From Lysinibacillus sp. 2017 (lineage in GTDB: Bacteria; Bacillota; Bacilli; Bacillales_A; Planococcaceae), in the NCBI RefSeq assembly GCF_003073375.1, contig NZ_CP029002.1, positions 2,094,001-2,158,000 of the forward strand: 64,000 bases of DNA. Reading direction: 5' to 3'. The position numbers were made by a program, and so were the translations under genes. The notes below the pieces were generated by a model. The model saw only the letters and a list, made by a program, of their open reading frames with translations. It made no database searches and was not told the origin of the DNA. Shown piece by piece: positions 33,284 to 42,809 of this stretch. Each line of letters opens with the position of its first letter. Positions within the stretch are counted from its first letter, which is position 1.

Positions 33284-34039
33284 TTATTTTGGGACGAATC
33301 CCAATTTTTTTGAAATTTGTTGTGTGCATTCAAGCACATAAGGAATTAATTTTCGAACTTTTTCATCGGTCATACGTTGAATTGGCCCAGTCACACTGAT
33401 CGCAAATTGAACCTTATTTTGATAATCGAAAATTGGCGCTGCAACACAACGAATATCTAATTCATGTTCTTGGTTATCGTAACCAAATCCATTTTTTCGA
33501 ATTTGATGTAATCTTTCCATCAGTTCTCCACTATTTTTTACTGTATATGGTGTGAATTGTGTAAATTCTTTCTGAAACTTCAAATAATTTTCAATGTATT
33601 GAGGTTCCTGATACGCCATAATTACCTTACCGACACCTGTGCAGTAAAGTGGTGCTGTACGGCCAATCTGTGAATAAATCCGAATTGATTGATTATTTTC
33701 TACTTTATCGATGTAAACAACTTCGAAATCACGTAATTGAACTAAATGGATAATTTCATCAATTTCTTGACATAATTCCTCAATGAGTGGATGTGCAATC
33801 GATAAAATATCCAAATTCGAAGTAACGTATTGGTTCATTTCGATAAACTTTAATCCTAAAATATAATCTTGGGTTTCAGTTTGTTGAACATAGTTATGTT
33901 CTACGAGAGTAGCTAACAATCGATGTGCAGAGCTCTTTGCAATTTGTAAATGTGTTGCTACTTCAGTGACACCATAACCTTTAGGATTGTTTTTTAGAAA
34001 ATCCAAAATCTTCATAGCCCTGTCTACAGACTGAATCAT
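33284..34039 (-). CDS. IclR-family regulator of the sugar-acid operon
   Basis: The 251-residue protein has an N-terminal winged HTH (YGVTEVATHLQIAKSSAHRL) and a C-terminal IclR effector domain (LYCTGVGKVIMAY, FGYDNQEHELDIRCVAAPIF). The position next to tctC and the KDG genes makes it a KdgR-type regulator by context. A good RBS (AGGAGGAACTTTT) precedes the ATG. It may form the first gene of the operon or have its own promoter; paired GTTCC palindromes follow its stop. Confidence 0.92.
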   Translation of the reverse strand: MIQSVDRAMKILDFLKNNPKGYGVTEVATHLQIAKSSAHRLLATLVEHNYVQQTETQDYILGLKFIEMNQYVTSNLDILSIAHPLIEELCQEIDEIIHLVQLRDFEVVYIDKVENNQSIRIYSQIGRTAPLYCTGVGKVIMAYQEPQYIENYLKFQKEFTQFTPYTVKNSGELMERLHQIRKNGFGYDNQEHELDIRCVAAPIFDYQNKVQFAISVTGPIQRMTDEKVRKLIPYVLECTQQISKKLGFVPK

Positions 34040-34120
34040 TAAAAGTTCCTCCTAAATGTGTTCATGAAAATAATATAATTCAGTTATGAAAGCGTTGTCA
34101 ACATTTTTCTGAAAATTTTA

Positions 34121-34170
34121 TGTTCATTTTATTTTCTCTATTAAAATAACTATATTCTTTAAAATGAACA
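34121..34170. promoter_or_regulatory. Inverted repeat upstream of the iclR gene
   Basis: TGTTCATTTTA (34121-34131) and TTTAAAATGAACA (34158-34170) are inverted arms 26 nt apart, 82 nt before the iclR start. TGTTC resembles the half site of the operators at 33195-33259, so it may be an autoregulatory site. Confidence 0.4.
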
Positions 34171-34256
34171 AATTATCTATTTTAGCACCAATTTACAATA
34201 CGTTATTTCTAATTATAAATACCTATGAATCCCTCAAAAACAGCTGTTTAAAGTAC

Positions 34257-34310
34257 AAAAAAACGACCCTGTTTTCAGTAATATTTCCACTGAAAATGAG
34301 TCGCTTTTTA
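34257..34310. terminator. Terminator between the operon promoter region and the GNAT gene
   Basis: The stem GACCCTGTTTTCAGT/ACTGAAAATGAGTC is flanked by A-run and T-run on the two sides. Confidence 0.7.
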
Positions 34311-34326
34311 TAAATTTTCTTTGCGT

Positions 34327-34839
34327 CTATAATATTTTCGCCATATAATATTCATCTTCAAACTGCCCATCAACAAATAATGAATCCTTTTTCGTGCCCT
34401 CAATTTCAAAGCCCATTTTTTTATATAAATGTACAGCATCTTCATTTTTCACCATCACCGTTAGTTCGAGACGGTGGAGATCCATTTCCTTTGCCCATTG
34501 TGTAACAGCCGTAAATAAAGCTTTGCCTACTCCCTTTCCACGACTATCACTATGTACGCCAATGACGATATATGCACGATGCGAAATACGTTCTGGCTGC
34601 TCATTGACTACCATTATGTAGCCTAAGATTTGCTCATTGTTACATGCTACAAAAATTTGTGATTTTGGATTTTGTTTTAAATTTTCAATATACTTCCTGA
34701 AACCCCCTGCACTGATTTGTCGTTCACCTGGCGAGAACATCATAAAGCCTGATTCCTCGGCATTTTTCATCACTTCTACGATTTGTTCTGCATCTGCTAC
34801 GTTCGCTATTCTTACGTTTACCATGTTCAACACACTCAT
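34327..34839 (-). CDS. GNAT family N-acetyltransferase
   Basis: The ~170-residue acetyltransferase has motif A at YIVIGVHSDSRGKGVGKALF (RGKGVG) and motif B at LELTVMVKNEDAVHLYKKMG, close to RimI/PhnO-type members. The frame is open further upstream, but that part is AT-rich and unlike the family. I choose ATG 34839, or possibly 34824, where MVNVRIANVADAEQ begins the fold; neither has a strong RBS. Substrate unknown. Confidence 0.85.
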   Translation of the reverse strand: MSVLNMVNVRIANVADAEQIVEVMKNAEESGFMMFSPGERQISAGGFRKYIENLKQNPKSQIFVACNNEQILGYIMVVNEQPERISHRAYIVIGVHSDSRGKGVGKALFTAVTQWAKEMDLHRLELTVMVKNEDAVHLYKKMGFEIEGTKKDSLFVDGQFEDEYYMAKIL

Positions 34840-35022
34840 GAAACTGAATATTTTAAATATTATTATAATATAATTCATGTTAAATTTATCGCACAATTTT
34901 TCAATTATCGCACTTAAACGACCGAAACCCTGGATTTCTACTATCAAAACAGTGAAAAAACTGTTATTTTCCGATACAATAGGGAATGAATAAATATCGA
35001 AACGAAAGGAGAATCGACTATT

Positions 35023-35559
35023 ATGAAACCTTTTTTATTATCGATTCTTGCAGTATTTTTACTTTTCGTACCGAATGCTGCAGCACATACATTATTAGAA
35101 TCTACCAATCCAGAAGATGGTTCAACGGTGACAACCGAGCTCCAAACGATCAGCTTAACGTATTCTGGAAAAATTGAAGAAGGCAGTATTTTTAAAGTAT
35201 TAGCAAGCGATGGCACTGAAATGGCAATCGATTCTACTACTGTAAAAGACGGTGTATTAACTGGCCAACTATCAGCACCCCTTCCAAATGACACATACAA
35301 AGTCGAATGGAATAGTATTAGCCAAGACGGTCACCCGTTAACTGGAGCATTTTCTTTTACTGTTGATGTACCTGTTGCCGAAGCCGTTGAGGAAACTGAA
35401 GTTACTGAAGAACCAGTGGTAGAACCAACTACACAGGCGACAGATACCGTAGATGAAGAAAAATCTTCATCAACACCCTTACTAATTGTTGGGGTCATTT
35501 TAATTGTTCTTATTTTAGTTAGCATCTTTACTCTAACAAAGAGAAAAAAGACTAAATGA
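35023..35559 (+). CDS. CopC-domain copper resistance/uptake protein
   Basis: The 178-residue protein has a signal peptide ending in PNAAA. The CopC domain follows (~25-115): its mature N-terminal His in AHTLLESTNPEDGSTV is the usual copper ligand, and the second is in SQDGHPLTGAFSF. An acidic Thr/Glu-rich linker and a C-terminal helix anchor with KRKKTK complete it. It overlaps the CopD gene by 4 nt; together they resemble the fused YcnJ of Bacillus. A role in copper acquisition or tolerance is inferred. Confidence 0.9.
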   Translation: MKPFLLSILAVFLLFVPNAAAHTLLESTNPEDGSTVTTELQTISLTYSGKIEEGSIFKVLASDGTEMAIDSTTVKDGVLTGQLSAPLPNDTYKVEWNSISQDGHPLTGAFSFTVDVPVAEAVEETEVTEEPVVEPTTQATDTVDEEKSSSTPLLIVGVILIVLILVSIFTLTKRKKTK

Positions 35560-36662
35560 TTTTCATTACGATCATGAGTCAATTCATTTTATATGCAAGT
35601 CTTGCTACTTTAATGGGGACTTTCATATTAAAACTCATGCCTGAAACGCTTCGACCAAGCTTTGAAATTTCGAGCAAATGGCTTTATATGAGTAGCTCGG
35701 TCATACCGATTGTCGCGTTTGTACCGAATATTCAGCTGTTAATGATTTTAACTCCACAGTTCGGATTTGTAGACTCGTTGTGGACGATCATTTCAAAGTA
35801 TAAAGTCGGACATGCATGGGTTACAATCTTGCTATTTACGCTTGTTTTACTAATTGTCGTGTCAGCAAGCACGAAATCAAAAAAAAAAATCTTATCCGTC
35901 GCAATCATTACATTACTCATTGCGATTATTGCTGCGATGGCCTATGTAAGTCATGCGAGTTCTATGAAGCCCATTGCTGGTGAAGCTTTTGACTTCATTC
36001 ATTTATTTGCGGTTAGTATTTGGCTTGGTATATTAATCATCATTAGCTTTTTTTCAACGAATTCGAATAACTGGGAAGCCTTTTTGAAATGGTTTTCCCC
36101 TACGGCACTCGTTGCTTTCTCAGCCATCGCACTAAGTGGCGTCTTACTCATAGATGCCATCGTGCCAGCTTACGTCACAGGTTGGGCAAGTAAATACGGG
36201 CAATGGTTATTTATCAAGCATGTACTATTACTTCCATTAACCTTTATCGTTTTAGGAAATGGCCTTTTGATCAAACTAAAAATCGAGAAGCCTCTCTTTG
36301 AACCAAGAACGTGGGTAAAAATCGAAACAGGTCTATTAATCGCCATTTTAGCGATTACTGCGATTTTTAGTGAGCAGCAACCTCCGATGTCATTTGTTCA
36401 AAGTGAAAACGTATCTGCCCTTTTCCAAGTTTTCAACAGTTCTGTCGTTGAAACGGGTATGACCGCGCATTTCCAAATGACCGGTATCGGCATTATGTTC
36501 TTCTTATTAACCGCCGTATTTATCGTGTTACTTGTTTTAACTTATTTTAAAGAAGCAGCCGTTATCATTGTGATTTCGATGGCAATTGCCGTGGCGTTAT
36601 GTTTCTACATGGGATTCAATTCGATTACGGTATTTAATTTTATCGGCTATTGTGTTACGTAA
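35556..36662 (+). CDS. CopD-domain copper membrane protein
   Basis: The 368-residue polytopic protein has eight to nine helices. The CopD domain includes HASSMKPIAGEAFDFIHLFAVSIWLG, with His and Met residues likely binding copper, and SGVLLIDAIVPAYVTGWASKYG. It starts inside the CopC stop codon (4 nt overlap), so translation is coupled. It ends at a bidirectional terminator. Confidence 0.9.
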   Translation: MIFITIMSQFILYASLATLMGTFILKLMPETLRPSFEISSKWLYMSSSVIPIVAFVPNIQLLMILTPQFGFVDSLWTIISKYKVGHAWVTILLFTLVLLIVVSASTKSKKKILSVAIITLLIAIIAAMAYVSHASSMKPIAGEAFDFIHLFAVSIWLGILIIISFFSTNSNNWEAFLKWFSPTALVAFSAIALSGVLLIDAIVPAYVTGWASKYGQWLFIKHVLLLPLTFIVLGNGLLIKLKIEKPLFEPRTWVKIETGLLIAILAITAIFSEQQPPMSFVQSENVSALFQVFNSSVVETGMTAHFQMTGIGIMFFLLTAVFIVLLVLTYFKEAAVIIVISMAIAVALCFYMGFNSITVFNFIGYCVT

Positions 36663-36710
36663 AAAAAGAAGTCAATGAATTCAAATTTTGAACTCATTGA
36701 CTTCTTTTAT
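36661..36710. terminator. Bidirectional terminator between copCD and the TspO-like gene
   Basis: The arms AAAGAAGTCAATGA(ATTC) and TCATTGACTTCTTTT serve the converging genes. Confidence 0.9.
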
Positions 36711-37435
36711 TTTGCCATACTTTTTCGATTTGCAATCCATTGAATGAGCGATGCAATGACCAATATAACAGTTAATATAATCGTGCCGTGTTGCATTGTT
36801 TCATCAGTCGTTCGTACAGCAATGCCTATAAGCGCCCACACGATAACGAGCACGAAGTAAATATCCTTTGAATAAGCGATTGCCGCATAGCCTATGACTA
36901 CTGCCACAGCAACGAGTACGAGTGAGCCAAGCACCTCCGAGATACCTAAATCTACCTCATAATACTTCAGGACATAGCTAACATTGGCAATCGTCGCTAC
37001 TGTAATCCATCCTAAGTAAAATGAGAACGGTAAACGCTCTGAAAAACCCGTTTGCATTGGACTGTATTGTAAATAAATCATAATCAAAGTGCCTAATAAT
37101 AAAAACATAACAAGAACCGATAACGCAAATTGTTCATTATGCCAACTTAATAACCAGCCGATATTGAATATGCAGCTTGCAATAAAAAGGATGCCAATTT
37201 TTGTTTCGAAACGGTTTTCTTTTATTTTCCGATAATTGAGGATGAGCCAGACAACCAATAAAAAATAAATGAGGCCCCAAATCGAAAATACATAGCCTGC
37301 TGGTGTGAAGACAACATCTAGGCGATTCGAAATTTCTGCAGTCGTTTGCCCATTAATCGGTAGCGAATTCGCCAAAAAGTTAACTGCAATCATTGCAATA
37401 AAGGCAATCCACATGACAACGTATAATGCTATCAT
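36707..37435 (-). CDS. TspO/MBR-like tryptophan-rich membrane protein
   Basis: The 242-residue protein has about seven hydrophobic helices. The block FTPAGYVFSIWGLIYFLLVVWL and the later LPFSFYLGWITVATIANVSYVL match the TspO/MBR-related family. The start is ATG 37435, with AGGGAGGGGTC immediately upstream; the longer frame from 37495 lacks an RBS. The canonical TspO has five helices, so this belongs to the longer relatives. Its ligand is unknown, possibly a tetrapyrrole. Confidence 0.8.
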   Translation of the reverse strand: MIALYVVMWIAFIAMIAVNFLANSLPINGQTTAEISNRLDVVFTPAGYVFSIWGLIYFLLVVWLILNYRKIKENRFETKIGILFIASCIFNIGWLLSWHNEQFALSVLVMFLLLGTLIMIYLQYSPMQTGFSERLPFSFYLGWITVATIANVSYVLKYYEVDLGISEVLGSLVLVAVAVVIGYAAIAYSKDIYFVLVIVWALIGIAVRTTDETMQHGTIILTVILVIASLIQWIANRKSMAK

Positions 37436-37565
37436 GACCCCTCCCTTCAATTTACATCTTGTAGCCTTTACCCAAAAAAGCAAAAAGTTACACAAATTGA
37501 ACGACTTTTACAAATAAAGCAGCTTGCACTTAATGGTTAATAATCTCTCCGTTTAATGAACTCAA

Positions 37566-38123
37566 CTACCGATAATCATTATGATTCGGTTGAAACAGAT
37601 CGTCATCTGTATTCCTAACTAGTGAAAAATTATCAACATTATAATGTCCATGTAGGATTTCATTATGATGAAGTATAATCTGCTCAGCAGTTAAAGTTTG
37701 TGAATCCGTTGTTGAATGACCATCTCCTACTAAGGTGACATCTAAACCCTTTATCGTTGCCGTTCGTACCGCTGTATCAATACAATATTCTGTCTTGCAC
37801 CCCATTATAACTAAATGCTCTATATTCCTTTCTTGTAAAAATTCTAATAACGGAGTCCCATAAAACGAATTGGTTGCCAGCTTATCAAATATCTTTGCTT
37901 CTTTAGGGATATCAATAGCTTCATGAATATCAAATCCTTTACCGATACCTTCAGCAACATCCTTATCTCTTATGAAAACGATTAAACTTTCGGCGTCTAT
38001 TCCTTTTTTAATTACTAAATTTATATTTTTTAATAGCGTTTCCTTATTAAAAACGCCTTTTTCCTTTTCATTACCATCTATCAATTCTTGTTGTGCGTCA
38101 ATAACTAGTAAAGTTTGGTTCAA
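37566..38123 (-). CDS. Isochorismatase-like cysteine hydrolase
   Basis: The 185-residue cysteine hydrolase has the triad visible as D9 (LLVIDAQQ), K81 (IFDKLATNSF) and C114 (MGCKTEYCIDT). The family includes nicotinamidases and N-carbamoyl or isochorismate hydrolases; the exact substrate is unclear. There is no signal peptide. It lies 39 nt from the LysE gene on the same strand, so the pair may be co-transcribed. Confidence 0.9.
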   Translation of the reverse strand: MNQTLLVIDAQQELIDGNEKEKGVFNKETLLKNINLVIKKGIDAESLIVFIRDKDVAEGIGKGFDIHEAIDIPKEAKIFDKLATNSFYGTPLLEFLQERNIEHLVIMGCKTEYCIDTAVRTATIKGLDVTLVGDGHSTTDSQTLTAEQIILHHNEILHGHYNVDNFSLVRNTDDDLFQPNHNDYR

Positions 38124-38162
38124 TAGAAAATCTCCCTTTAAATTAAATTTTTTTTCCTTCGA

Positions 38163-38783
38163 TTATGCTTTTTCAAATGCCAATTTTATGCCAAAGCCAA
38201 TAAGTACAACACCCGTCAACACTTCAATGACTGCTTGTGTAGCTGGACGTTTCATAAAGGTACGAATTCGATCAAGCAAGAACACATAAAACGCAAACCA
38301 TAAAAACGTCAGTACCGAATAAATGATACCCATAATTAAAAACGACCAAAATGGCTCACTCTTTGGCGCTAAAAACTGTGGTAAAAATGTTAAGAAAAAT
38401 ACCGCCACTTTCGGATTGGTAATATTGGTGATGAAGCCTTGCTTGAAATAAGAGCTCCCCTTTGCCTCGACAAGTACTTCTTCATCGATTTGATCTTTTC
38501 TCGCGCGCATCGCCATGAAAGTCTTTACACCTAAATAGCAAAGATACGCCGCGCCCACATATTTTAAAATCGTAAATGCCAGTGCTGATTTTACGATGAT
38601 TGCAGAAAGCCCTGCAACCGCCGCAATCGTATGAATCGCTAGCCCCGCACAAGAACCCAACATCGTTTGAAAGCCACCCTTTTGCTCCCCAACGATTGTA
38701 TTTTTCGTGACAATCGCCGTGTCTGGGCCAGGTAAGATGATGAGTAAGATACAAGCTATGATAAATAATGGGATGTTGACCAT
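38163..38783 (-). CDS. LysE-family translocator
   Basis: The 206-residue membrane protein has five to six helices. The N-terminal block LLIILPGPDTAIVTKNTIVGEQKGG (family motif GPxxxxV) and the middle FKQGFITNITNPKVAVFFLTFLPQF are typical of RhtB/LysE exporters of amino acids. GGAGAGACATC before ATG serves as RBS. It is probably an exporter of amino acids or analogues. Confidence 0.92.
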   Translation of the reverse strand: MVNIPLFIIACILLIILPGPDTAIVTKNTIVGEQKGGFQTMLGSCAGLAIHTIAAVAGLSAIIVKSALAFTILKYVGAAYLCYLGVKTFMAMRARKDQIDEEVLVEAKGSSYFKQGFITNITNPKVAVFFLTFLPQFLAPKSEPFWSFLIMGIIYSVLTFLWFAFYVFLLDRIRTFMKRPATQAVIEVLTGVVLIGFGIKLAFEKA

Positions 38784-38872
38784 GATGTCTCTCCTTTTCT
38801 CTCTAAATAATCTGATTTTTTAGATTATAACAAGATTGGGAGGAAATGGCGAGGGGGGTTTTAAGAACAAAA

Positions 38873-38984
38873 GCGCTAAAGCGCCCTCTAAGCCCCGACA
38901 GACATTGGAGGGCCCGACGCAAAAGTAAAAGCTTCACCACTTTTGCAGGAGGGTTCGAAATGTCCGAGGGGCTGGCGCTTTAGC
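38873..38984. repeat. 112-nt long imperfect hairpin
   Basis: The outer arms GCGCTAAAGCGCC and GGCGCTTTAGC, the middle AAGCCCC/GGGGCT and ACATT/AATGT, and the inner GCAAAAGT/ACTTTTGC pair in order, leaving a small apical loop around AAAAGCTTCACC. It lies in the 300-nt gap between LysE and the surface protein. A decayed relative may be at 45041-45060 (AAAAGTGCTAAAGTG). Confidence 0.75.
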
Positions 38985-39053
38985 CTAGACGTAGATGAAA
39001 CTTTTGTAATAGTTATCCACAATGCGAAAATCTATAATTTCCTTAACATTGAA

Positions 39054-39082
39054 AAAACCCGATACGTGTTGTATCGGGTTTT
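39054..39082 (-). terminator. Terminator of the surface-protein gene
   Basis: The arms AAAACCCGATAC and GTATCGGGTTTT have loop GTGTT (plus strand); T-rich on both sides. Confidence 0.88.
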
Positions 39083-39088
39083 CGTCCG

Positions 39089-42000
39089 TTATTTCTTAAA
39101 ACCTGGCATTGCTAAATTAAACAAACTTTGTTGCTGGGCTGATAATTTATTGAATGCACGTTCCCATTGAACTTTAAGTTCATCGGACCCCTTACTATCA
39201 ACGCTACTTGCGTTATATTTTACTGCTAATTCAATAACTGATTTAATCGCTTTTGAGTCCTTTTTCGCCTGTGTCACAATTGAATAATGCGGTACTAATT
39301 TCTTTTCTTTACTGTCTAACTTTTTGTATTCTGAATCAATTGCTGCTAAAAATTCATCAAAGCTAGTAACAAAGCTTAGGGCTTCACCTTTAACCTCCGG
39401 AACTTCATTAAAAGAAGCTTTTAAATCATATTGTCCAGATACTAAAAGTGATCCAATGAATTCATTTAAATTTTTAGAAGAAGTTGTTAACTTTTTAATC
39501 ATTTCTGAAATGATTTGTGGATAGCCATCCATACTTTCAAATATCATAGCCTGCTTGGCAGTTAACTTATTGTAGTTTGTAATAATCGTTTGCTTTTTAG
39601 AATACGTAGGAGTATCTCCTAACTTATCAATTTTTGCAATGAATGATTCTACAGCCTTCAGTTCTTTTAACGCATTTTGGTAAGCATTATAATTCTTAAT
39701 AGCTTTTAATTCTTTTGCAGACAAACGATTTGCTTCCTTTTGTGCTGATTTAACATCTTCATAGCCGTATTCACCAGCTAAAGTTTCAAACATGAATTCA
39801 AGATCACTTTTATCAGTCTTACCATCTTGAATATCTTCTAATGCTGTATTTACATCATCTAAAATTGATTTACTTACTAGGCCTTGTTGAATTTCCGTTA
39901 ACTTTTTAAAGGCCGTTAAAGCAGTTGTAAGCTTCGATTCACTACCATCTTTCAGTGCGGCTTGTAATTTAGTTTCAGCCGTTTTAGCTTTTGAAATGTT
40001 CGCGTTTATTGTTGAAAGTGTTGAATAATTATAAACTTTTTTCTTATCGACGGATGATAATGCTTTATACTGTGTTTTTAATGAATTTAATGTTGTTAAT
40101 GCTACTGTAGTATCTGTACTTCCCTTAGTTACTTCAGCTTCAAATTTTGTGATTTCATCAATTAACGTGCTCGCTTTGCTATCTGTTACAGTAACCTCAG
40201 ATAATTTGTCGATTTCGGTATCAATACCTTTAATAATGATATCAAAAGATTCGATTAAATCTTTTTCACTAATTGAACTATCAACAAGAATACGTACTGT
40301 TGGCGTTAACTTAATATAAGCTTTATACGCCGCTTGATATTTTGTCTTTGCAGATTTTAATTTACTAATGATACCTTTGACATTGTCAGAATCTATGGTA
40401 TTTGCATCATCTTCTAATTTTTCCGCAGCAGCAAATGCTTTCACTACTTTGTCAGCAGCCTTCACATCTTTTTTTACTTGGGCGACAGTGGAGTAGTTCG
40501 TCACCTGCTTTTTATCTGCCGGACTTAATAACTTATACTGTGTTGTAATTTCTTCAATTGTCAAAGTTAAATCTTCTGTGCTCTCTGTATAATCTTTTAA
40601 TCCACTTATTAAATCTCTTAACTCTTCAACTACTTCAGATGCTTCATCTTGCGCATCCGTTTCTTCTGGTGTAAGGGCTTTTATATTTAAAATTAAAGAC
40701 TTTTGTAGAGCAGTTAACTTATCATATAATTTATTAGCAGCAATGATAGCACTTGCTTTTTTCTTAGAATCCTTTGCATTTTCGATAAGGTTTATTTTAT
40801 CAACAACAGCTTGTGCTTTTTTCGCATTTGTTTGTGCTGTTTTTAAAACAGATGTATAAATGAGTGGTTGAAATGTTTTATCTACTTTCGCAGCTTCTTC
40901 AGTCAATGTTTTTACTTTGCTTTGGAATTCTACAATAGATTCAAATGGAAACATATCGTATTCTCTTGCAATTAAATACGCATTGCCATATGTAGTATTG
41001 TCCTCCGAAGTAGTGTTTAATATTAATAAACCTACTATTTCTTTGTTTAAATCATCAATAATTTTATAAGTAATATAGTCTTTAGAATCGTAACTCGTTG
41101 CACTTTTATTTAACCATTCTTGCATAATATCCACATAGTTTGTTTCTATTCCTGCAAGTGGCATTAATGAACGTTGTTTTGCTGTCAATTTATTATATGC
41201 TGTTTTTAATGTCGCAAATTTTTTAGTTAAATCTGCATGTTTTACAGTTTTATTTTCGAAGTTCATTTTTAAATCAACAAATTTTTTGTACTCATCATAA
41301 AACTTCGTAAATGCTTGTACATCTTGATTTGCTTCTTGTAATAAAGCATAATTACTAATTAACTGTTTGCGATTTGGTGATAATTTTTCATATTCACTAT
41401 TTAAGAAACTTACATAAGATTTGAAACGCATAAAGCCTGTTAAAGTCATATCATCTGTATAGTCTGGTGCTTTAATATCTAATTGATATGCTTTCGATGA
41501 AGAATCAACTAAATTCGTAATATATGTTTCTAAAATTTCACTGACCGCTAATTTATTTCCAACAAACACAGGATACATAAAGTCAAACTCAATTTGTGGA
41601 ACTGAAATATATATTTCAACCATAAATTGCCCATATTCTTTTTTTGCGCTATCTGCAGGAACTGTAAATGAAGCATTTGTGGCATCTTTTACTAGTATTG
41701 TAGAATTAACTTTATTATCTTCTTTAGTAATTGCATACCATTGATACTTCACGTCAAATTGAGAAGCAGTAAGTTTTACATTATTTCCACCATCAACTGT
41801 AATATTTTTTACTGAAACAACATCTCCAGCAACTAACTCGACTTCATCTATATTAGATGTTGTTGTTCCGTTAAGCGCTAATTCAAACTTCGTATCGTTT
41901 TCTTCCACTACAATTTCTTCCACATCGATTACTGATGTATAATAATTTCCCTGTTTAGTAGATACGACAAATAAAAGCTGCTTTCCTTGTGCTTTAAATG

Positions 42001-42547
42001 GAACATCCAGTTCAACATCTGTTTCGCCGGATAATAGTTCAAAATTATAAGTATTAGTATCAACGATGTACCACTGGAACCCCGTAACAACTTCACCTGT
42101 ATCTACTTTATAGCCTTTTGCTGTAATTGAAGAATTAATCGTAGCAGTTTCAACAGGCTTGCCATCTTCATCATTAAACTTAGCTTCAGCTTTCCCTAAG
42201 GAATCAATCGTTACTGTATCGGACATTTTTTTAGTTATTTCTCCATCTACATACGTCACGATAAGCTTTACTGTTTTATCCACTGCAGAGATTGGAACCT
42301 TATACTCTGTGCCAGTGCTAACTTTTACACCTTCTATATACCATTCGTACGCTGTGTACTTATAATCTACATCATCGATTTTAGTATTGGCTTTAATTGT
42401 TTTTCCAAATACAGAGTTCGTTTCGCTAATTAATTCACCATTAGTAGTAACTTCAATTTCTGTAGTCTCCTCCGCCTGTGCCACCACTGGCACAACAATC
42501 GCAGCCGACGTCACTGCCGTTGCGGCTAAAATCTTTTTATAATCCAT
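39089..42547 (-). CDS. Large repetitive secreted surface protein
   Basis: This is a 1152-residue exported protein. The signal peptide (~1-25) ends VVAQA. Residues ~30-330 form three Ig-like beta domains with the repeated pattern YEWYIEG, FQWYIVD and YQWYAI. The remaining ~800 residues are helical repeats of 60-90 residues with a recurring core such as LSPADKKQVTNYS, LSSVDKKKVYNYS, LSAKELKAIKNYN and LDSKEKKLVPHYS, interleaved with LTALQKSL, LTEIQQGL and LTAKQAM. No SLH domain, sortase motif or catalytic site is visible. It probably forms an elongated, envelope-associated or S-layer-like fibre. It is the largest gene here. Confidence 0.85.
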   Translation of the reverse strand: MDYKKILAATAVTSAAIVVPVVAQAEETTEIEVTTNGELISETNSVFGKTIKANTKIDDVDYKYTAYEWYIEGVKVSTGTEYKVPISAVDKTVKLIVTYVDGEITKKMSDTVTIDSLGKAEAKFNDEDGKPVETATINSSITAKGYKVDTGEVVTGFQWYIVDTNTYNFELLSGETDVELDVPFKAQGKQLLFVVSTKQGNYYTSVIDVEEIVVEENDTKFELALNGTTTSNIDEVELVAGDVVSVKNITVDGGNNVKLTASQFDVKYQWYAITKEDNKVNSTILVKDATNASFTVPADSAKKEYGQFMVEIYISVPQIEFDFMYPVFVGNKLAVSEILETYITNLVDSSSKAYQLDIKAPDYTDDMTLTGFMRFKSYVSFLNSEYEKLSPNRKQLISNYALLQEANQDVQAFTKFYDEYKKFVDLKMNFENKTVKHADLTKKFATLKTAYNKLTAKQRSLMPLAGIETNYVDIMQEWLNKSATSYDSKDYITYKIIDDLNKEIVGLLILNTTSEDNTTYGNAYLIAREYDMFPFESIVEFQSKVKTLTEEAAKVDKTFQPLIYTSVLKTAQTNAKKAQAVVDKINLIENAKDSKKKASAIIAANKLYDKLTALQKSLILNIKALTPEETDAQDEASEVVEELRDLISGLKDYTESTEDLTLTIEEITTQYKLLSPADKKQVTNYSTVAQVKKDVKAADKVVKAFAAAEKLEDDANTIDSDNVKGIISKLKSAKTKYQAAYKAYIKLTPTVRILVDSSISEKDLIESFDIIIKGIDTEIDKLSEVTVTDSKASTLIDEITKFEAEVTKGSTDTTVALTTLNSLKTQYKALSSVDKKKVYNYSTLSTINANISKAKTAETKLQAALKDGSESKLTTALTAFKKLTEIQQGLVSKSILDDVNTALEDIQDGKTDKSDLEFMFETLAGEYGYEDVKSAQKEANRLSAKELKAIKNYNAYQNALKELKAVESFIAKIDKLGDTPTYSKKQTIITNYNKLTAKQAMIFESMDGYPQIISEMIKKLTTSSKNLNEFIGSLLVSGQYDLKASFNEVPEVKGEALSFVTSFDEFLAAIDSEYKKLDSKEKKLVPHYSIVTQAKKDSKAIKSVIELAVKYNASSVDSKGSDELKVQWERAFNKLSAQQQSLFNLAMPGFKK

Positions 42548-42809
42548 ATGTAATCCATCTCCTTACAAATTATGTCTAATCTTAGTATACCTGTTTATAC
42601 AAAAAATTGGGATTGTTATACAAATTCGAACATTAATTGTCATTTCATCGAATATTTTTCGTTAATATTCAGTAGCAACTATTGAATTTCCATTCCCTAA
42701 CTAACTATACTATCGGAAAAATTTATGTAATTATTAGTTCAAATCCACTATTCTATTAATAATTGGGTTTACTGTTGCTTTGCTAGCACGATTAATTCGC
42801 AAAATTGCG
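42548..42809. other. Upstream region of the surface-protein gene
   Basis: An AT-rich leader of >200 nt contains GGAGATGG as RBS just before the start (plus 42549-42563). It probably has a long 5' UTR, as is common for abundant surface proteins. No ORF seen. Confidence 0.35.
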
